Positions 16,429 to 26,142 of a stretch of DNA of 27,477 nt are shown here, piece by piece. Source of the stretch: Bacteroidaceae bacterium (GTDB lineage: Bacteria; Bacteroidota; Bacteroidia; Bacteroidales; Bacteroidaceae); the NCBI GenBank assembly GCA_900752815.1, contig CAADWS010000033.1, positions 1-27,477 of the forward strand, in the 5' to 3' direction. A program made the translations under genes and the position numbers. Below the pieces are notes generated by a model. The model was not told where the DNA came from. It searched no databases and was given only the letters and a program-made list of their open reading frames with translations. Within the stretch, counting starts at the first letter, position 1, and each line of letters opens with the position of its first letter.

Positions 16429-16469
16429 AAAAAAAAAAAGGAGCAAATGCCGGTATTCGCACTTGCTCC
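16429..16469 (-). terminator. Minus-strand terminator after the broken EEP gene
   Basis: On the minus strand, GGAGCAAGTGC pairs with GCATTTGCTCC (one mismatch, plus-strand positions 16440-16450 and 16459-16469) and is followed by 11 U (A run at 16429-16439). It lies 65 bp beyond the stop of the EEP gene at 16534 and faces the Hsp20 terminator. Confidence 0.82.
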
Positions 16470-16533
16470 CCCTCTCATTTACAAAATCTGAAACCTGTCC
16501 TCAAAAATACTGTTTCGGGAACATTTTGCTTTT

Positions 16534-18794
16534 TTAGGGTACAATAAATTTCTTGCCGTTTTGTATGTAAATGCCGGCTTTGGGAGCCCGGAGCATTTTG
16601 CGGCCGCTCAAATCATAAACCGGCATCCGGCTGCCCTCCTCGCCTTGCAGGGAGGCTATGCCCGTTATCTCGTCGGACAACTGATGCTGCTGGAAAATCC
16701 AGGCATCGCAGCACCAGGTGTTGTCCGGAGCATCGGTTGCCCACAGACAGAGTCCCGAACCGTCAGTCTGCGAATTGTAGGACAGCACCTGGCTGTCGCT
16801 ACCGTTCTTTCTTAACACGAAGGCCGTGTTAAGTGAAACGCAATCCTTGCTGCTATACTGGCCAGGCCCCACCCGCGAAGGCGTCAAAGTCCATTCTGTC
16901 GGTTCCGTACCGAAATTGGCACCGGAAGCTCCAAAATAAAGTTCAGGACAAGCCAGGTTCCGGATATAATAACGTCCTTGGGTTCCCGCATCTTCAATGA
17001 ACCAATAGTACGCCTTGTCGGCTGCATCCTTTATGGTTTCCATCACTGCATCGCCGGCAGTGGCCTTGGCAAAATACTTTTCATTCTGATAGTTCAGCAA
17101 CGTGTAATAATATCTTGCCTTATCATTGGAAATCTGCAATCCCGGAGCGGGCTGTTCCGCGGAGGGAACTTCCTCCAAAATCCAATGTATGCGGTTTTTA
17201 TCCCCGGTTGCAGCATTGCTGTTGTTGCAGATGCCATTGTCCGTCTCCGTCCAGATATAGGCCGTCTGCTTGTCATAATTGATGACAAAGGTGCCATCGT
17301 CTTCCTTGAAGAGATACTATTCCGTGTCGTCGCCATTGCGGAAAGTATTGTCCAGCGCATAAAGGCAGCAGTCATTACTGCCCAGGTTTCTCACGACATA
17401 ATGATTATCCTGGGCGGCACCATGCTCAAACCACCAGTATGCCTTGGCATCATACGCCGCACGCTCTTCATCAATCAGCGCGATGTTGCGTCCCAACAAA
17501 TCACGGCATGCATATAATCCGGTTCTGCACTTCTGATGCGATAGCACACTTTATCAGCGGCCGCTGAAGCCTTGACCAGGGCTTTGTATTCCTCATTATC
17601 CTCAGGAAATTCCAAGTCGGGCGCATTGGGGTCCACATTTTCCAGCTTGAATTCAATGAGAACCGCCTTGTGATCACTGGGCCATACGTCGAGGGGTTCG
17701 ATAAACTGGTCTTCCGTTTCTTCATCGACCCGTTTGTTATAGGCAATCGTGCCCTTATGGCCTACCATCCGGGCGCTGACAACAGAAAGATTTTCACACG
17801 GCGCATAATACACGAAGTCAATACGCTCCCGTTCATCGGCTTCCGTAGCCCACGTCAGCTGGTCCGTTCTTTTATCCTTGTTGTCAGAAGGATAAGTGAT
17901 GCCCGGATGGGTGAGAGGATTGGGATAAATCACGCGATAAGCATCTTTATATCCGGCATCCAGAAGCGTCTTTGACTGGTCCCATTCATATACCACGCCG
18001 TTGTGGTCATAACGGGACTTCATGGAAGAAACCCAGTCCAGCATGGACGGCTCATTAAAGTCCCCCCCCAGGAATATCAACGAATTTTCCTGTTTCTCGG
18101 CCTGGGCATCAACCAGGAAACTGGCTATGGCCTCATCGCGAAGCGATTCCAGATTGTTTTGCCTGATGATGTCCGTATCGGTCACAGGGCCGTCCAGTTT
18201 CTGGAAATTGCCATTGTAGCCTCTCGGGTAATAGCAGGCGTAATGCGTATAGTCCAGATGTGCGGTATAAAGAGCCACACGCTTTCCGGCAATGGAAGTC
18301 ACCACCTTATAGATTGAGCCGCGGTCATTACGCAACGGGAACACCGCACTATGGCGGCCTATCACATGCCTGGAGAGAATGCCGCTGTCATCAGAACGGA
18401 AGGAATAATATTTCTTTCCGGTCTTTGCTTCCAGGTCCCTGCACATTTTTGCCGTAATATCCTCGCTGTAATTGCGCACTTCGCTAAGGGTAATGAAATC
18501 GGCTTCGGAACGAGCAATTTCGTTAATAATCGCCTCATAGCCTCCGGGAACAGATGTTCCTTCCTGCCAGATATTGAACTGAAGGATTCGGAAATTGACG
18601 GAATTGTCCGCTACATCCTCATCAACCCCTGCCCAACAGCCTGACTGCCCCTGCACATGCACAGACTGATGGGAAACAGATACTTCCCCGGGCTCTGCCG
18701 CTGCACAGTCAACCGTATGGACGGGCAGTGCGGACAGTTTTCCCCAACAGAAGAAACAGAAAATCGAAACACAAACCAGTAACTTTTTTTTCAT
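16534..18794 (-). pseudogene. Secreted endonuclease/exonuclease/phosphatase-family protein, frameshifted and interrupted
   Basis: The start at 18794 gives MKKKLLVCVSIFCFFCWGKLSALP, a Sec signal. The EEP (DNase I-like) domain follows with its motifs intact: Asn74 in LQFNIWQ, Glu105 in ITLSEV, His179 in YTAHLDY, Asp245/Asn247 in GGDFNEPS, Asp326 in RIDFVYY and SDH at 373-375. Such folds cut nucleic acids or phosphodiesters, including phospholipids. After about residue 390 come two homologous repeats (CYRIRS...AYWWFEHG...YVVRNL and YYTLLN...AYYWFIED...YIRNL), then a C-terminal domain with YDLSGRKM...AGIYIQNGKK, a tail seen on exported Prevotella/Bacteroides proteins. The frame breaks at ATATA 17512-17516: removing one AT rejoins it as DYACRDLL. 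An amber codon at 17317-17319 interrupts it again. Without the 2 bases the length is 753 codons exactly. The EEP domain itself could still be made. Confidence 0.85.
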
Positions 18795-18870
18795 AGTATA
18801 TTGAATTGAAAACATAATCATCCAGAGAACTGCAGCGCAACCGTTCACATCATGACCGGACGGCAAGGTG

Positions 18871-18900
18871 GTGCCCTCATGCTTCGTGCCCTTATGCTTT
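18871..18900. repeat. Two-copy 15-bp direct repeat
   Basis: GTGCCCTCATGCTTC is followed directly by GTGCCCTTATGCTTT (2 mismatches in 15). It lies in the long intergenic region upstream of the EEP gene; function unknown. Confidence 0.55.
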
Positions 18901-19029
18901 TTCACCGGCCGACGGCGAAGACACGTTTTTTTATGAACCGGGGCAGAACAACCACACATCTTTGCCGAAAACCGTATGGCTGCAAGTATGTTTTTCCAAG
19001 CATAGATACCCTTAAGAGGTATTACCCTG

Positions 19030-19037
19030 CAAAAGTA
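19030..19037 (-). promoter_or_regulatory. Candidate -7 box for the EEP gene
   Basis: CAAAAGTA on the plus strand reads TACTTTTG on the minus strand, a perfect TAnnTTTG. It lies about 236 bp upstream of the ATG at 18794. No -33 TTTG was seen at the expected distance. The same octamer is used upstream of the GH63 gene. Confidence 0.45.
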
Positions 19038-19150
19038 GTTATATTTATCATCCCACCCTCCGGATGGCCTGCATTTTTTTATCAAACGTAAGTCCGTTAT
19101 ACCTACGACAAAGAGACTGAACACACAGTCTTAACTTTTTCACCGCAAAA

Positions 19151-19230
19151 ACAGTCAGTACTTTCGTAAAAACTAAAGTACTGACAGAAATTTCTAACGG
19201 TACTTTAGTTTTTACGAAAGTAAGGACTGT
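19151..19230. repeat. 31-bp inverted repeat, relative of the 7729-7830 element
   Basis: The left arm 19151-19181 (ACAGTCAGTACTTTCGTAAA...) and the right arm 19200-19230 (...ACGAAAGTAAGGACTGT) are complementary over 31 bp with two mismatches and an 18-bp loop. The core CTTACTTT-x-G-AAAAAC and the bases AGTAAGGA resemble the unit at 7729-7830. It lies between the divergent EEP and GH92 genes. The rest of 18901-19476 shows no gene. Confidence 0.82.
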
Positions 19231-19476
19231 AAAACCGTGATGCGGCCCTTCGGTAAAGAAGGCCGAATGGCCCGTCCCCATAAACCTGCTCAAGGCGATG
19301 TACCCTCAGACGGGGTGGTCCGCCTGCACCGCGAAAGGCTTCATGGCGGGCACGAAGGCTGCCCGGGCAGAAGAACGCTCCGACGATTGGGGCACCGCTG
19401 CAAGGCAAAACCAATAAATTGCCGTCAGCGTAGCAAAAAAAACACCCGACATCATCTGTCATACAAAATAATTCTG

Positions 19477-19484
19477 TAATTTTG
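19477..19484 (+). promoter_or_regulatory. Candidate -7 box for GH92
   Basis: TAATTTTG is a perfect TAnnTTTG match 135 bp upstream of the GH92 start. A -33 element is not obvious. A GGAGG-containing stretch (aaggagg, about 19574-19580) lies about 40 bp before the ATG, too far to be its ribosome binding site. Confidence 0.5.
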
Positions 19485-19618
19485 ATTTCGAAGACTATAG
19501 TAAAAACTCTTTATAAATACCTGTATATCAATATTATTTTTCCACTTCTCATGATTCACTCCACGTGCACCCGAAGGAGGCATTAAGGCTATCCATCCGT
19601 TTATAAAACCAATAATCC

Positions 19619-21976
19619 ATGAAAAAAGAAAATACTACAATGGCCATGAGTTTCTTACGAACAATCTGCGGTTTGCTGTTGGCATCATCCGTATGCTTCG
19701 GCCAGACTGCCGGCGAGGGAACGGACCTCCGTCCTCTGTCATCTTACGTGAATCCGCTAATCGGTGCAACGACAAGTACCAGACTTGCCGGAAGCAGCCA
19801 CGGGTTAGGCAAAACATTTCCAGGAGCCACAGCCCCATTCGGCATGGTGCAGGTGAGTCCGAACACCATAACCGGAGGAGACAACGGTCCCGGTTACAGT
19901 TATGAACACACCACAATAGAAGGTTTTGCCTTTACGCAGATGTCGGGCATCGGATGGTATGGTGACCTGGGCAATTTTCTGGTAATGCCTACGGTTGGCC
20001 CGCTCCACACGGCAGCGGGCAGTGCCGCTTCGCCCGAAGACGGTTACCGCTCACGATATGACAAACAGAGCGAAAAAGCTGCGGCCGGATATTATGCGGT
20101 CCAATTAACGGACTATGACATAAAGGCGGAAGCCACAGCCCTGCCACATAGCGGAATGCTGCGGTTTACCTATCCTGAAAGCAAAAGTTCGCGCATACAG
20201 ATTGATTTGGCCCGCCGGGTGGGCGGAACATCAGTCTTCCAGGAAATAGAGGTGGTGGACGACCATACCATCAAAGGCTGGATGCTGTGTACTCCCGAAG
20301 GCGGAGGCTGGGGCAACGGAAGTGGAAAGGCTGACTATACGGTTTATTTCTATGCCTGTTTCTCAAAGCCCTTCCGGGATTACGGTGTATGGTCGGCAGA
20401 CATTCCGAACGGATGGAACCGCAAGCGTGAGGATGTAGAGAGCCAGCGTTATCAAAATGCAGTCCGCAACGCGTCGATTTATCCTTCGGTGTCATCATTC
20501 AAAGGCAAACATATCGGTTTCTATGCCAATTTTGACACTCAGGCCGGAGAACAAATCCTGCTGAAAAGCGGAATTTCATTTACCAGCATGAAAAATGCGG
20601 AGGAGAACCTGAAAGCCGAAATCAAGGACTGGGATTTCGACAAGATACACGCCACGTGCCGCAAATTATGGGACGATGCGCTGGCAAAAGTAACCGTGAG
20701 CGGAGGAAGCGAAGAAGACAGAACGATATTTTATACCGCCTTGTATCACACGATGATTGACCCGAGAATATGCAGTGATGTAAACGGGGAGTACATAGGA
20801 GCGGACAAGCAGATTCATCGCACCCACTCGTTCAACAAACGCACGATATTCAGCGGATGGGACGTATTCCGCAGCCAGATGCCGCTGCAAACCATTATCC
20901 ATCCGCAACTGGTCAACGATTTGATAAATTCGTTAGTGGAAATAGCCGACCAGAGCGGAAACGAATATCTGGAACGCTGGGAGTTGCTGAATGCCTATTC
21001 GGGATGTATGTTGGGCAATCCGGCCATATCCGTGCTGTGTGACGCCTATTCGAAAGGCATACGCGACTATGATGTGGAAAAAGCTTACCGCTATGCAGTC
21101 AATACGTCACGAAAATTCGGCAACGGCGCCCAAGGATATACACCGGGAGGAACAGGAGTGTCGCACACGCTGGAATATGCTTACACCGACTGGTGTATGG
21201 CGCAACTGGCCGGATGGCTCGGAAAAAAAGAAGACAAGGAATTCTTTGAAAAGAAATCAAAATCCTACGCCTCGCTTTTCGACAAGCAATACGGATGGTT
21301 CCGCCCACGTAACGAAAAAGGAGATTTTGTACCTTTGCCGGAAAAAGGAAGACTGCAGGAAGGCTACGGATGCATGGAATGCAATGCCTATCAGCAAGGT
21401 TGGTTTGTGCCTCACGACATTAAGGGCATGGTTGCCTTGATGGGAGGCCGCCAAAAGGCGCTTGCCGATTTGAAGGATATGTTTGCCAAAACCCCTCGGA
21501 ACTATTTGTGGAATGATTACTATAATCATGCCAACGAACCGGTACACCACATCCCGTTTCTCTTCAATCGCCTGGGAGAGCCTGCCCTGACACAAAAATG
21601 GTCACGTGATATTTGCAGAAATGCTTATCATAATTCTGTGACCGGACTGGTAGGAAACGAAGATGTGGGCCAGATGTCGGCCTGGTACGTATTAGCCGCG
21701 GCAGGCATTTATCCGGTGTGTCCGGGAGACTTGCGCTACGAAATCACAAGCCCGGTATTCAACCGCACAGCATTCAAGGTGGGAGAAGGGCGGACGTTTG
21801 TCATCGAAGCCCAAAACAACAGTGCCGACAACATCTATATCCAGCATGCGACCTTGAACGGTGCACATTATAACAAATGTTACCTGACGCACGCGGATTT
21901 GCAGGCAGGAGGCACATTAATCCTATACATGGGCCCCAAGCCTTCCAAATGGGGAAAGGAGAAATACAGGAAATAA
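19619..21976 (+). CDS. GH92 alpha-mannosidase, secreted
   Basis: A 785-aa protein, the usual length for GH92 (calcium-dependent exo-alpha-mannosidases, many alpha-1,2). The signal peptide is MSFLRTICGLLLASSVCFGQ; the ATG at 19619 gives a 9-residue longer n-region. Family signatures in order: VNPLIGATTS, GKTFPGATAPFGMVQVSP, GYSYEHTTIEGFAFTQMSGIG, FSGWDVFRSQMPLQTIIHPQL, GCMECNAYQQGWFVPHDIKGM, YYNHANEPVHHIPFLFNRLG and GLVGNEDVGQMSAWYVLAAAG, the last carrying the acidic base region. It would trim mannose from yeast mannan or N-glycans in the periplasm or on the surface; the linkage is not readable from the sequence. It stands alone on the plus strand, followed 123 bp later by a VOC gene. Confidence 0.95.
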   Translation: MKKENTTMAMSFLRTICGLLLASSVCFGQTAGEGTDLRPLSSYVNPLIGATTSTRLAGSSHGLGKTFPGATAPFGMVQVSPNTITGGDNGPGYSYEHTTIEGFAFTQMSGIGWYGDLGNFLVMPTVGPLHTAAGSAASPEDGYRSRYDKQSEKAAAGYYAVQLTDYDIKAEATALPHSGMLRFTYPESKSSRIQIDLARRVGGTSVFQEIEVVDDHTIKGWMLCTPEGGGWGNGSGKADYTVYFYACFSKPFRDYGVWSADIPNGWNRKREDVESQRYQNAVRNASIYPSVSSFKGKHIGFYANFDTQAGEQILLKSGISFTSMKNAEENLKAEIKDWDFDKIHATCRKLWDDALAKVTVSGGSEEDRTIFYTALYHTMIDPRICSDVNGEYIGADKQIHRTHSFNKRTIFSGWDVFRSQMPLQTIIHPQLVNDLINSLVEIADQSGNEYLERWELLNAYSGCMLGNPAISVLCDAYSKGIRDYDVEKAYRYAVNTSRKFGNGAQGYTPGGTGVSHTLEYAYTDWCMAQLAGWLGKKEDKEFFEKKSKSYASLFDKQYGWFRPRNEKGDFVPLPEKGRLQEGYGCMECNAYQQGWFVPHDIKGMVALMGGRQKALADLKDMFAKTPRNYLWNDYYNHANEPVHHIPFLFNRLGEPALTQKWSRDICRNAYHNSVTGLVGNEDVGQMSAWYVLAAAGIYPVCPGDLRYEITSPVFNRTAFKVGEGRTFVIEAQNNSADNIYIQHATLNGAHYNKCYLTHADLQAGGTLILYMGPKPSKWGKEKYRK

Positions 21977-22099
21977 CCTTATGGGAATTCTCCCCGGATA
22001 CCCTCTGCCGCTGGCTGCCGGAAGGCAACCGATGCCCGCCAACAGGAAGGGACATGCTTTTTGAACACATTTTATAAACTTATTTATTATCCATACACA

Positions 22100-22477
22100 A
22101 TGAAAGTAAAAGGACGTTTTGACCATTTCAACATCAATGTCACCCAGCTGGAACGTAGCCTGGAATTCTACCAGAAGACGCTGGGACTGCACGAAACCAG
22201 CCGCAAGGAGGCGGCCGACGGTTCATTTATCCTGGTATACCTCACCGACGATGCCACGAGCTTCCTGCTCGAACTGACCTGGCTGCGCGACCACGAGGGA
22301 GCCTATGAACTGGGAGAAAACGAAAGCCACCTGTGTCTGAGAGTGGAAGGCGACTACGACGAAGTGAGGAAATTCCACAAGGAAATGGGCTGCGTATGCT
22401 ACGAAAACGAGGCGATGGGCCTGTATTTCATCCACGACCCGGACAACTACTGGATAGAAATCCTGCCGGTGAAGTAA
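22100..22477 (+). CDS. VOC-family protein, glyoxalase I-like
   Basis: A 125-aa protein made of two beta-alpha-beta-beta-beta units. It opens MKVKGRFDHFNINVTQLERSLEFYQKTLGL. The four metal-ligand positions of glyoxalase I are present: His in FDHFNI, Glu in LLELTW, His in ESHLCLRV and Glu in YWIEILP. Lactoylglutathione lyase detoxifies methylglyoxal hemithioacetals; Bacteroidales mostly lack glutathione, so another thiol or substrate may be used (inference). The frame is open from 22061, but the ATG at 22100 fits the family start. A hairpin terminator candidate lies 25 bp after the stop. Confidence 0.9.
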   Translation: MKVKGRFDHFNINVTQLERSLEFYQKTLGLHETSRKEAADGSFILVYLTDDATSFLLELTWLRDHEGAYELGENESHLCLRVEGDYDEVRKFHKEMGCVCYENEAMGLYFIHDPDNYWIEILPVK

Positions 22478-22502
22478 TATCCCCACTTACACCCGTTCAA
22501 TT

Positions 22503-22556
22503 CATTCCCGTCCTACGGTTCTGCTGCCGCGGGGCGGGAATGTCTGTTTTCGTTAT
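22503..22556 (+). terminator. Hairpin terminator candidate after the VOC gene
   Basis: CATTCCCG (22503-22510) pairs with CGGGAATG (22535-22542), extendable past one mismatch, and is followed by TCTGTTTTCGTTAT. It lies 26 bp after the VOC stop. The T-tract is short, so it is a moderate call. Confidence 0.5.
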
Positions 22557-22755
22557 CTTCGGTTTTACGCGGAAAAGACTGACACAAACGGAATCCGCTT
22601 ACATCGGTCAAAGTGTCTTCTCCACAGAATAAGACAGAATGACAATTTTCTGAAATAATACATTTTACCGGAAACTGCTATCTTGTAACAAAAAATGAAA
22701 CTGTTCTTTTACCGAAGTGTTATCTATTTGCCGCTGATTTGAAACTCTTTACTTC

Positions 22756-22763
22756 TACTTTTG
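22756..22763 (+). promoter_or_regulatory. Candidate -7 box for the DUF5690-phnX operon
   Basis: TACTTTTG is a perfect TAnnTTTG match. Transcription would start near 22770, upstream of the ATG at 22794 but downstream of the TTG at 22739. This supports 22794 as the real start of the first gene. TTTG sequences at 22727 and 22738 are not at the standard spacing. Confidence 0.55.
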
Positions 22764-22793
22764 CAACAAAATTCAACGGCATCGAAAACAAAC

Positions 22794-24088
22794 ATGAAAA
22801 CGGCAAAAAATCGGATATTCTTTTCATCTTATGGGCTGGCGGAGCGGCATTGCTTTCCTATGCCTTGGTATATGCCTTACGAAAACCTTTTACGGCAGCC
22901 ACATTTGATGGACTGGAATTTATGGGAATGGATTACAAAACGGCAACCAGCATCATACAGATTGCAGGCTACATGCTCTCCAAACTTTTGGGCATCAAAT
23001 TTATTTCCGAACTGAAAAGAGAACACAGACTTGGCTTCATCGTCGGTTCCGTCACCTTGGCTGAACTTGCTCTTCTTGCCTTTGCCGTACTACCCGTTCC
23101 GTACAACATTTTTGCCCTGTTTTTCAATGGACTTGCTCTAGGCTGTATGTGGGGAGTCATTTTCAGTTTTTTGGAAGGACGCAAGCTTAGTGGCATATTG
23201 GCCAGCATAATGGGGTTAAGCATCGCCTTCAGTTCCGGACTTGCCAAGTCAGTTGGCCTTTTTCTCATACAGGATTTGGGCGTTGATCCGTTCTGGATGC
23301 CCGCTACAATAGGTGCGGTGGCTTTTATCTTGCTTATCATACTAGGATTCGTCCTGAACGCACTGCCGGAACCTACCGCAGAAGATATTGCCTGCTGCAC
23401 AAAACGGGTGCCCATGGACGCGTCGCAACGCAAAAAGATCTTTTCCAGTTTTGCTGCCGTCCTGACCATGTTGTTTGTAGCCAATCTGTTCATTACTGTG
23501 ATGCAGGACATTAAAGAAGATTTTCTTGTAAAACTGGTGGACACCACCCGATTCTCATCCTGGGTATTCAGCGGTATCGATTCTACAGTTACCATTATCA
23601 TCCTGCTCATGTTCCTGCAAATTTCCATGATTCGTGAACACCAGAAAGTTCTATATATCTTGCTTTTGCTTGTAGCTTCAGGAATGGCCGGTCTATTTGG
23701 CGTTGCTTACTATTATGACCAGTTGCAATTACCACCCATCGCATGGCTGTTTATCCAAAGCCTAGGATTGTATACAACTTATCTGAGTTTCCAGACATTG
23801 TTCTTTGAACGCTTCGTCTCCTGTTTCAACATCAAGGGAAATGTAGGTTTCTTTATTATCACTATCGATTTCGTGGGTTATCTAGGCACCGTATGCGTAT
23901 TAATTTTCAAGGAACTCTTCATCTCTGAGTTAAACTGGATTGAATTCTACAATTCAATGGTCATCATATTGGGGATATCCTGCTGTTGCCTGTTTGCCGG
24001 ATGTGCAATCTGGTTCTCGCTCAAGACCGGGAAAAAGACAAGCAGGGCATTCTTACCCCAAAGAGAACAACAACCCACCATGGTATAA
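22794..24088 (+). CDS. DUF5690-family MFS-like transporter, frameshifted at codon 6
   Basis: About 431 aa with about 12 hydrophobic segments. It contains YALRKPFTAATFDGLEFMGMDYKTATSIIQIAGYMLSKLLGIKFISE, which identifies the DUF5690 branch of major-facilitator transporters. These sit beside phosphonoacetaldehyde hydrolase in Bacteroidetes, so it probably imports a phosphonate such as 2-aminoethylphosphonate (inference). The unbroken frame begins only at a TTG (22739) with an unlikely N-terminus. The ATG at 22794 would read MKTAKKSDILFILWAGG if the A run at 22805-22810 had seven A instead of six, giving the expected short N-terminus. As written it is one base short. The downstream phnX follows after 39 bp. 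Confidence 0.85.
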
Positions 24089-24127
24089 ACAGATAAAATA
24101 AATAAGAAAATAAATAAGAAAACAAAT

Positions 24128-24913
24128 ATGAAAGAAATCAAATGTATCATTTTCGACTGGGCAGGAACTACCGTTGACTACGGATGTTTTGCCCCCGTCG
24201 CAGCCTTCATGGAAAGTTTTGAAAAAATCGGTGTACCTGTAACAGCAGCCGAAACAAGACAGTATATGGGGCTTACAAAAATAGAGGAGATACGTGCCTT
24301 ATTCAGCCTGGACAGAGTAAAAAAGGATTTCTTCCAAAAATTCGGACGCGATTTCAACGAAGAAGATGTAATGGGCCGGTTCAACGATTTCCAACAGATT
24401 CTTTTCGATACTCTGGAAGAATATTCAACCCCCATTCCGGGAATAACCGAAACCGTTGCCCAACTGAGAGATAAAGGCATCAAGATTGGCTCTACAACCG
24501 GCTATACCCGGGCCATGATGGATATCGTCATCCCTGCCGCTGAAAAAAGAGGATATAAACCAGACAACTGCGTCACTTCTGATCATCTTCCCGGAGGCCG
24601 CCCTCATCCTTACATGATTTACCAGAATATGATAGACTTGGGAATCCCTTCCGTTGACGCTGTCATCAAGTGCGGGGACACCATTGCAGACATTAAGGAA
24701 GGAGTCAACGCCAAGGTTACATCCGTTGGAATTATTTTAGGCAGTAACGAACTAGGACTGACGGAAAACGAGGTAAAATCTCTTTCTCCCGAAGAACTGA
24801 AGACACGCATGGAAGAAGTGCGTCGCAGAATGCTGAAAGCCGGTGCCAATGCCGTATTGGACAGCATTACCGATTTACCCGCCTACATAGAGCAAATTTC
24901 AACGGAGAACTAA
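24128..24913 (+). CDS. phnX: Phosphonoacetaldehyde hydrolase (phosphonatase)
   Basis: A 261-aa HAD-superfamily enzyme that cleaves the C-P bond of phosphonoacetaldehyde to acetaldehyde and phosphate. The nucleophile Asp10 is in FDWAGTTVDYG, and Lys51, the Schiff-base lysine of the family, is in MGLTKIEEIRALF. The 41-residue spacing between them equals that of the Bacillus cereus enzyme (Asp12, Lys53). The C-terminal HAD motif is KCGDTIADIKEG. It is in operon with the DUF5690 transporter. A phnW transaminase, which normally supplies its substrate, is not seen in the window; the next gene downstream is an IS transposase. The short A-rich linker upstream carries two copies of AAATAAATAAGAAAA-like sequence. 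Confidence 0.94.
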   Translation: MKEIKCIIFDWAGTTVDYGCFAPVAAFMESFEKIGVPVTAAETRQYMGLTKIEEIRALFSLDRVKKDFFQKFGRDFNEEDVMGRFNDFQQILFDTLEEYSTPIPGITETVAQLRDKGIKIGSTTGYTRAMMDIVIPAAEKRGYKPDNCVTSDHLPGGRPHPYMIYQNMIDLGIPSVDAVIKCGDTIADIKEGVNAKVTSVGIILGSNELGLTENEVKSLSPEELKTRMEEVRRRMLKAGANAVLDSITDLPAYIEQISTEN

Positions 24914-25159
24914 TCCAGCAGATTCTACTAATCACAACAAACTACATAACTTATAAAGAAAAATCGCCCACACAATGGAAAGAAATTATTTGTGGGAATG
25001 ATATACCAGATTACCCAGTATTAAGATAGCAATAAATATCGAGGATTTCAAGTTTCTCTGTGATATCGTATGATATCTAAAGCTAAAGATCGCTAGATCA
25101 TTTGGTTTGGCCAAAAAGGATCTGTATTTTAGCCAGCGTTATGATAAATACATACGATT

Positions 25160-26086
25160 ATGATTGGATTAGAGAAATTTGATAACTTGATTTCCTTGAT
25201 AACTTACTTCAAGGACAACGCAACCTGCAAGCAGTTCCTGAAAGAGCAGAGATGGGGTGATGACATGGTTTGCCCTTATTGCGGACACCATCATTGTTAT
25301 TCACGTTCAAACGGACAGTTCCGCTGCCCGAACTGCTTGAACAACTTCTCTGTTCTTGTTGGTACAATCTTTGAGAACACCAAGATAGCATTGGTGAAAT
25401 GGTTCTCTGCCATGTACCTTATATCTTCCCACAAGAAAGGTGTCTCTTCTCACCAATTGGCAAGGGATATCAATGTTACCCAGAAAACGGCTTGGCATAT
25501 CCTGCACAAGGTACGTTCTCTTTATAGTCAAGATGATTCCATCGAATTGTCAGAAGATGTTGAATGTGACGAGGCTTATATTGGCGGCAACGAAAAGAAC
25601 AAGCACGAAAGCAAGAAAATTGAAGGTACGCAAGGCCGTTCCTTAAAGACCAAGACACCCGTCTTTGGAATGGCTCAGAGAAACGGCAACATTGTTACCA
25701 TGAAGACGCAAGATACCAAAGGCAGGACATTGATGCCTATCATCAGGCAATTCGTGAAGGAAGGCTCTCGCATCTATACTGACGAATATATAGGTTACAA
25801 ATCCTTGGTTGAAAGCGAATACAGCCACGCTGTCGTTAATCACGGGGCAAAACAGTTTGTGGATGGTGACAAGCACACCAACACCATTGAGGGTTTCTGG
25901 GCGCAACTGAAACGTGCCATCTTTGGCATTTACCACTTTGTTTCAGCAAAGTATCTCCAGAGATATGTGGATGAAGCCGTTTTTCGCTACAATTCAAGAG
26001 AACAGTCCGAAAGTGATAGATTCAGAATGATGTTCCAGCATTCAATCGGCATTTTCCGTTATGCCGATGTGAAAAATGTTGGATAA
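25160..26086 (+). CDS. IS1595-family (ISXO2-like) transposase
   Basis: A 308-aa protein with an N-terminal zinc ribbon (CPYCGHHHC...CPNC, about residues 38-60), a helix-turn-helix region (VSSHQLARDINVTQKTAWHILHKV), and a DDE-type catalytic core: Asp in ECDEAYIGG, Asp in TDEYIGY and Glu in NTIEGFWAQLKRAIFG. This is the ISXO2-like layout of the IS1595 family. The reading frame is intact and of normal length, so it may be active. It inserts directly after phnX, where a phosphonate-pathway gene might otherwise be expected. Two hypothetical genes follow, which may be passengers or native. Confidence 0.92.
   Translation: MIGLEKFDNLISLITYFKDNATCKQFLKEQRWGDDMVCPYCGHHHCYSRSNGQFRCPNCLNNFSVLVGTIFENTKIALVKWFSAMYLISSHKKGVSSHQLARDINVTQKTAWHILHKVRSLYSQDDSIELSEDVECDEAYIGGNEKNKHESKKIEGTQGRSLKTKTPVFGMAQRNGNIVTMKTQDTKGRTLMPIIRQFVKEGSRIYTDEYIGYKSLVESEYSHAVVNHGAKQFVDGDKHTNTIEGFWAQLKRAIFGIYHFVSAKYLQRYVDEAVFRYNSREQSESDRFRMMFQHSIGIFRYADVKNVG
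25160..26086 (+). mobile_element. IS1595-type insertion sequence, ends not resolved
   Basis: The transposase shows an insertion element, but I could not fix its terminal inverted repeats or target duplication. TTAAGATAGCA near 25020 and TGTTATCTTAA near 26111 are partly complementary and stand outside the gene on both sides, giving an element of about 1.1 kb if real. The flanking 8 bp do not match, so the boundaries are open. Confidence 0.55.
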
Positions 26087-26142
26087 AGGTATTGATTTTT
26101 TCTATTCGAGCTGTTATCTTAAATGTATAAATTAGTACAAAT

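Noticed and set aside
25020..26130. TTAAGATAGCA / TGTTATCTTAA as IS1595 terminal inverted repeats
   Set aside because: Only about 10 bases match and the flanking 8 bp do not form a target duplication, so the element's ends were not assigned.
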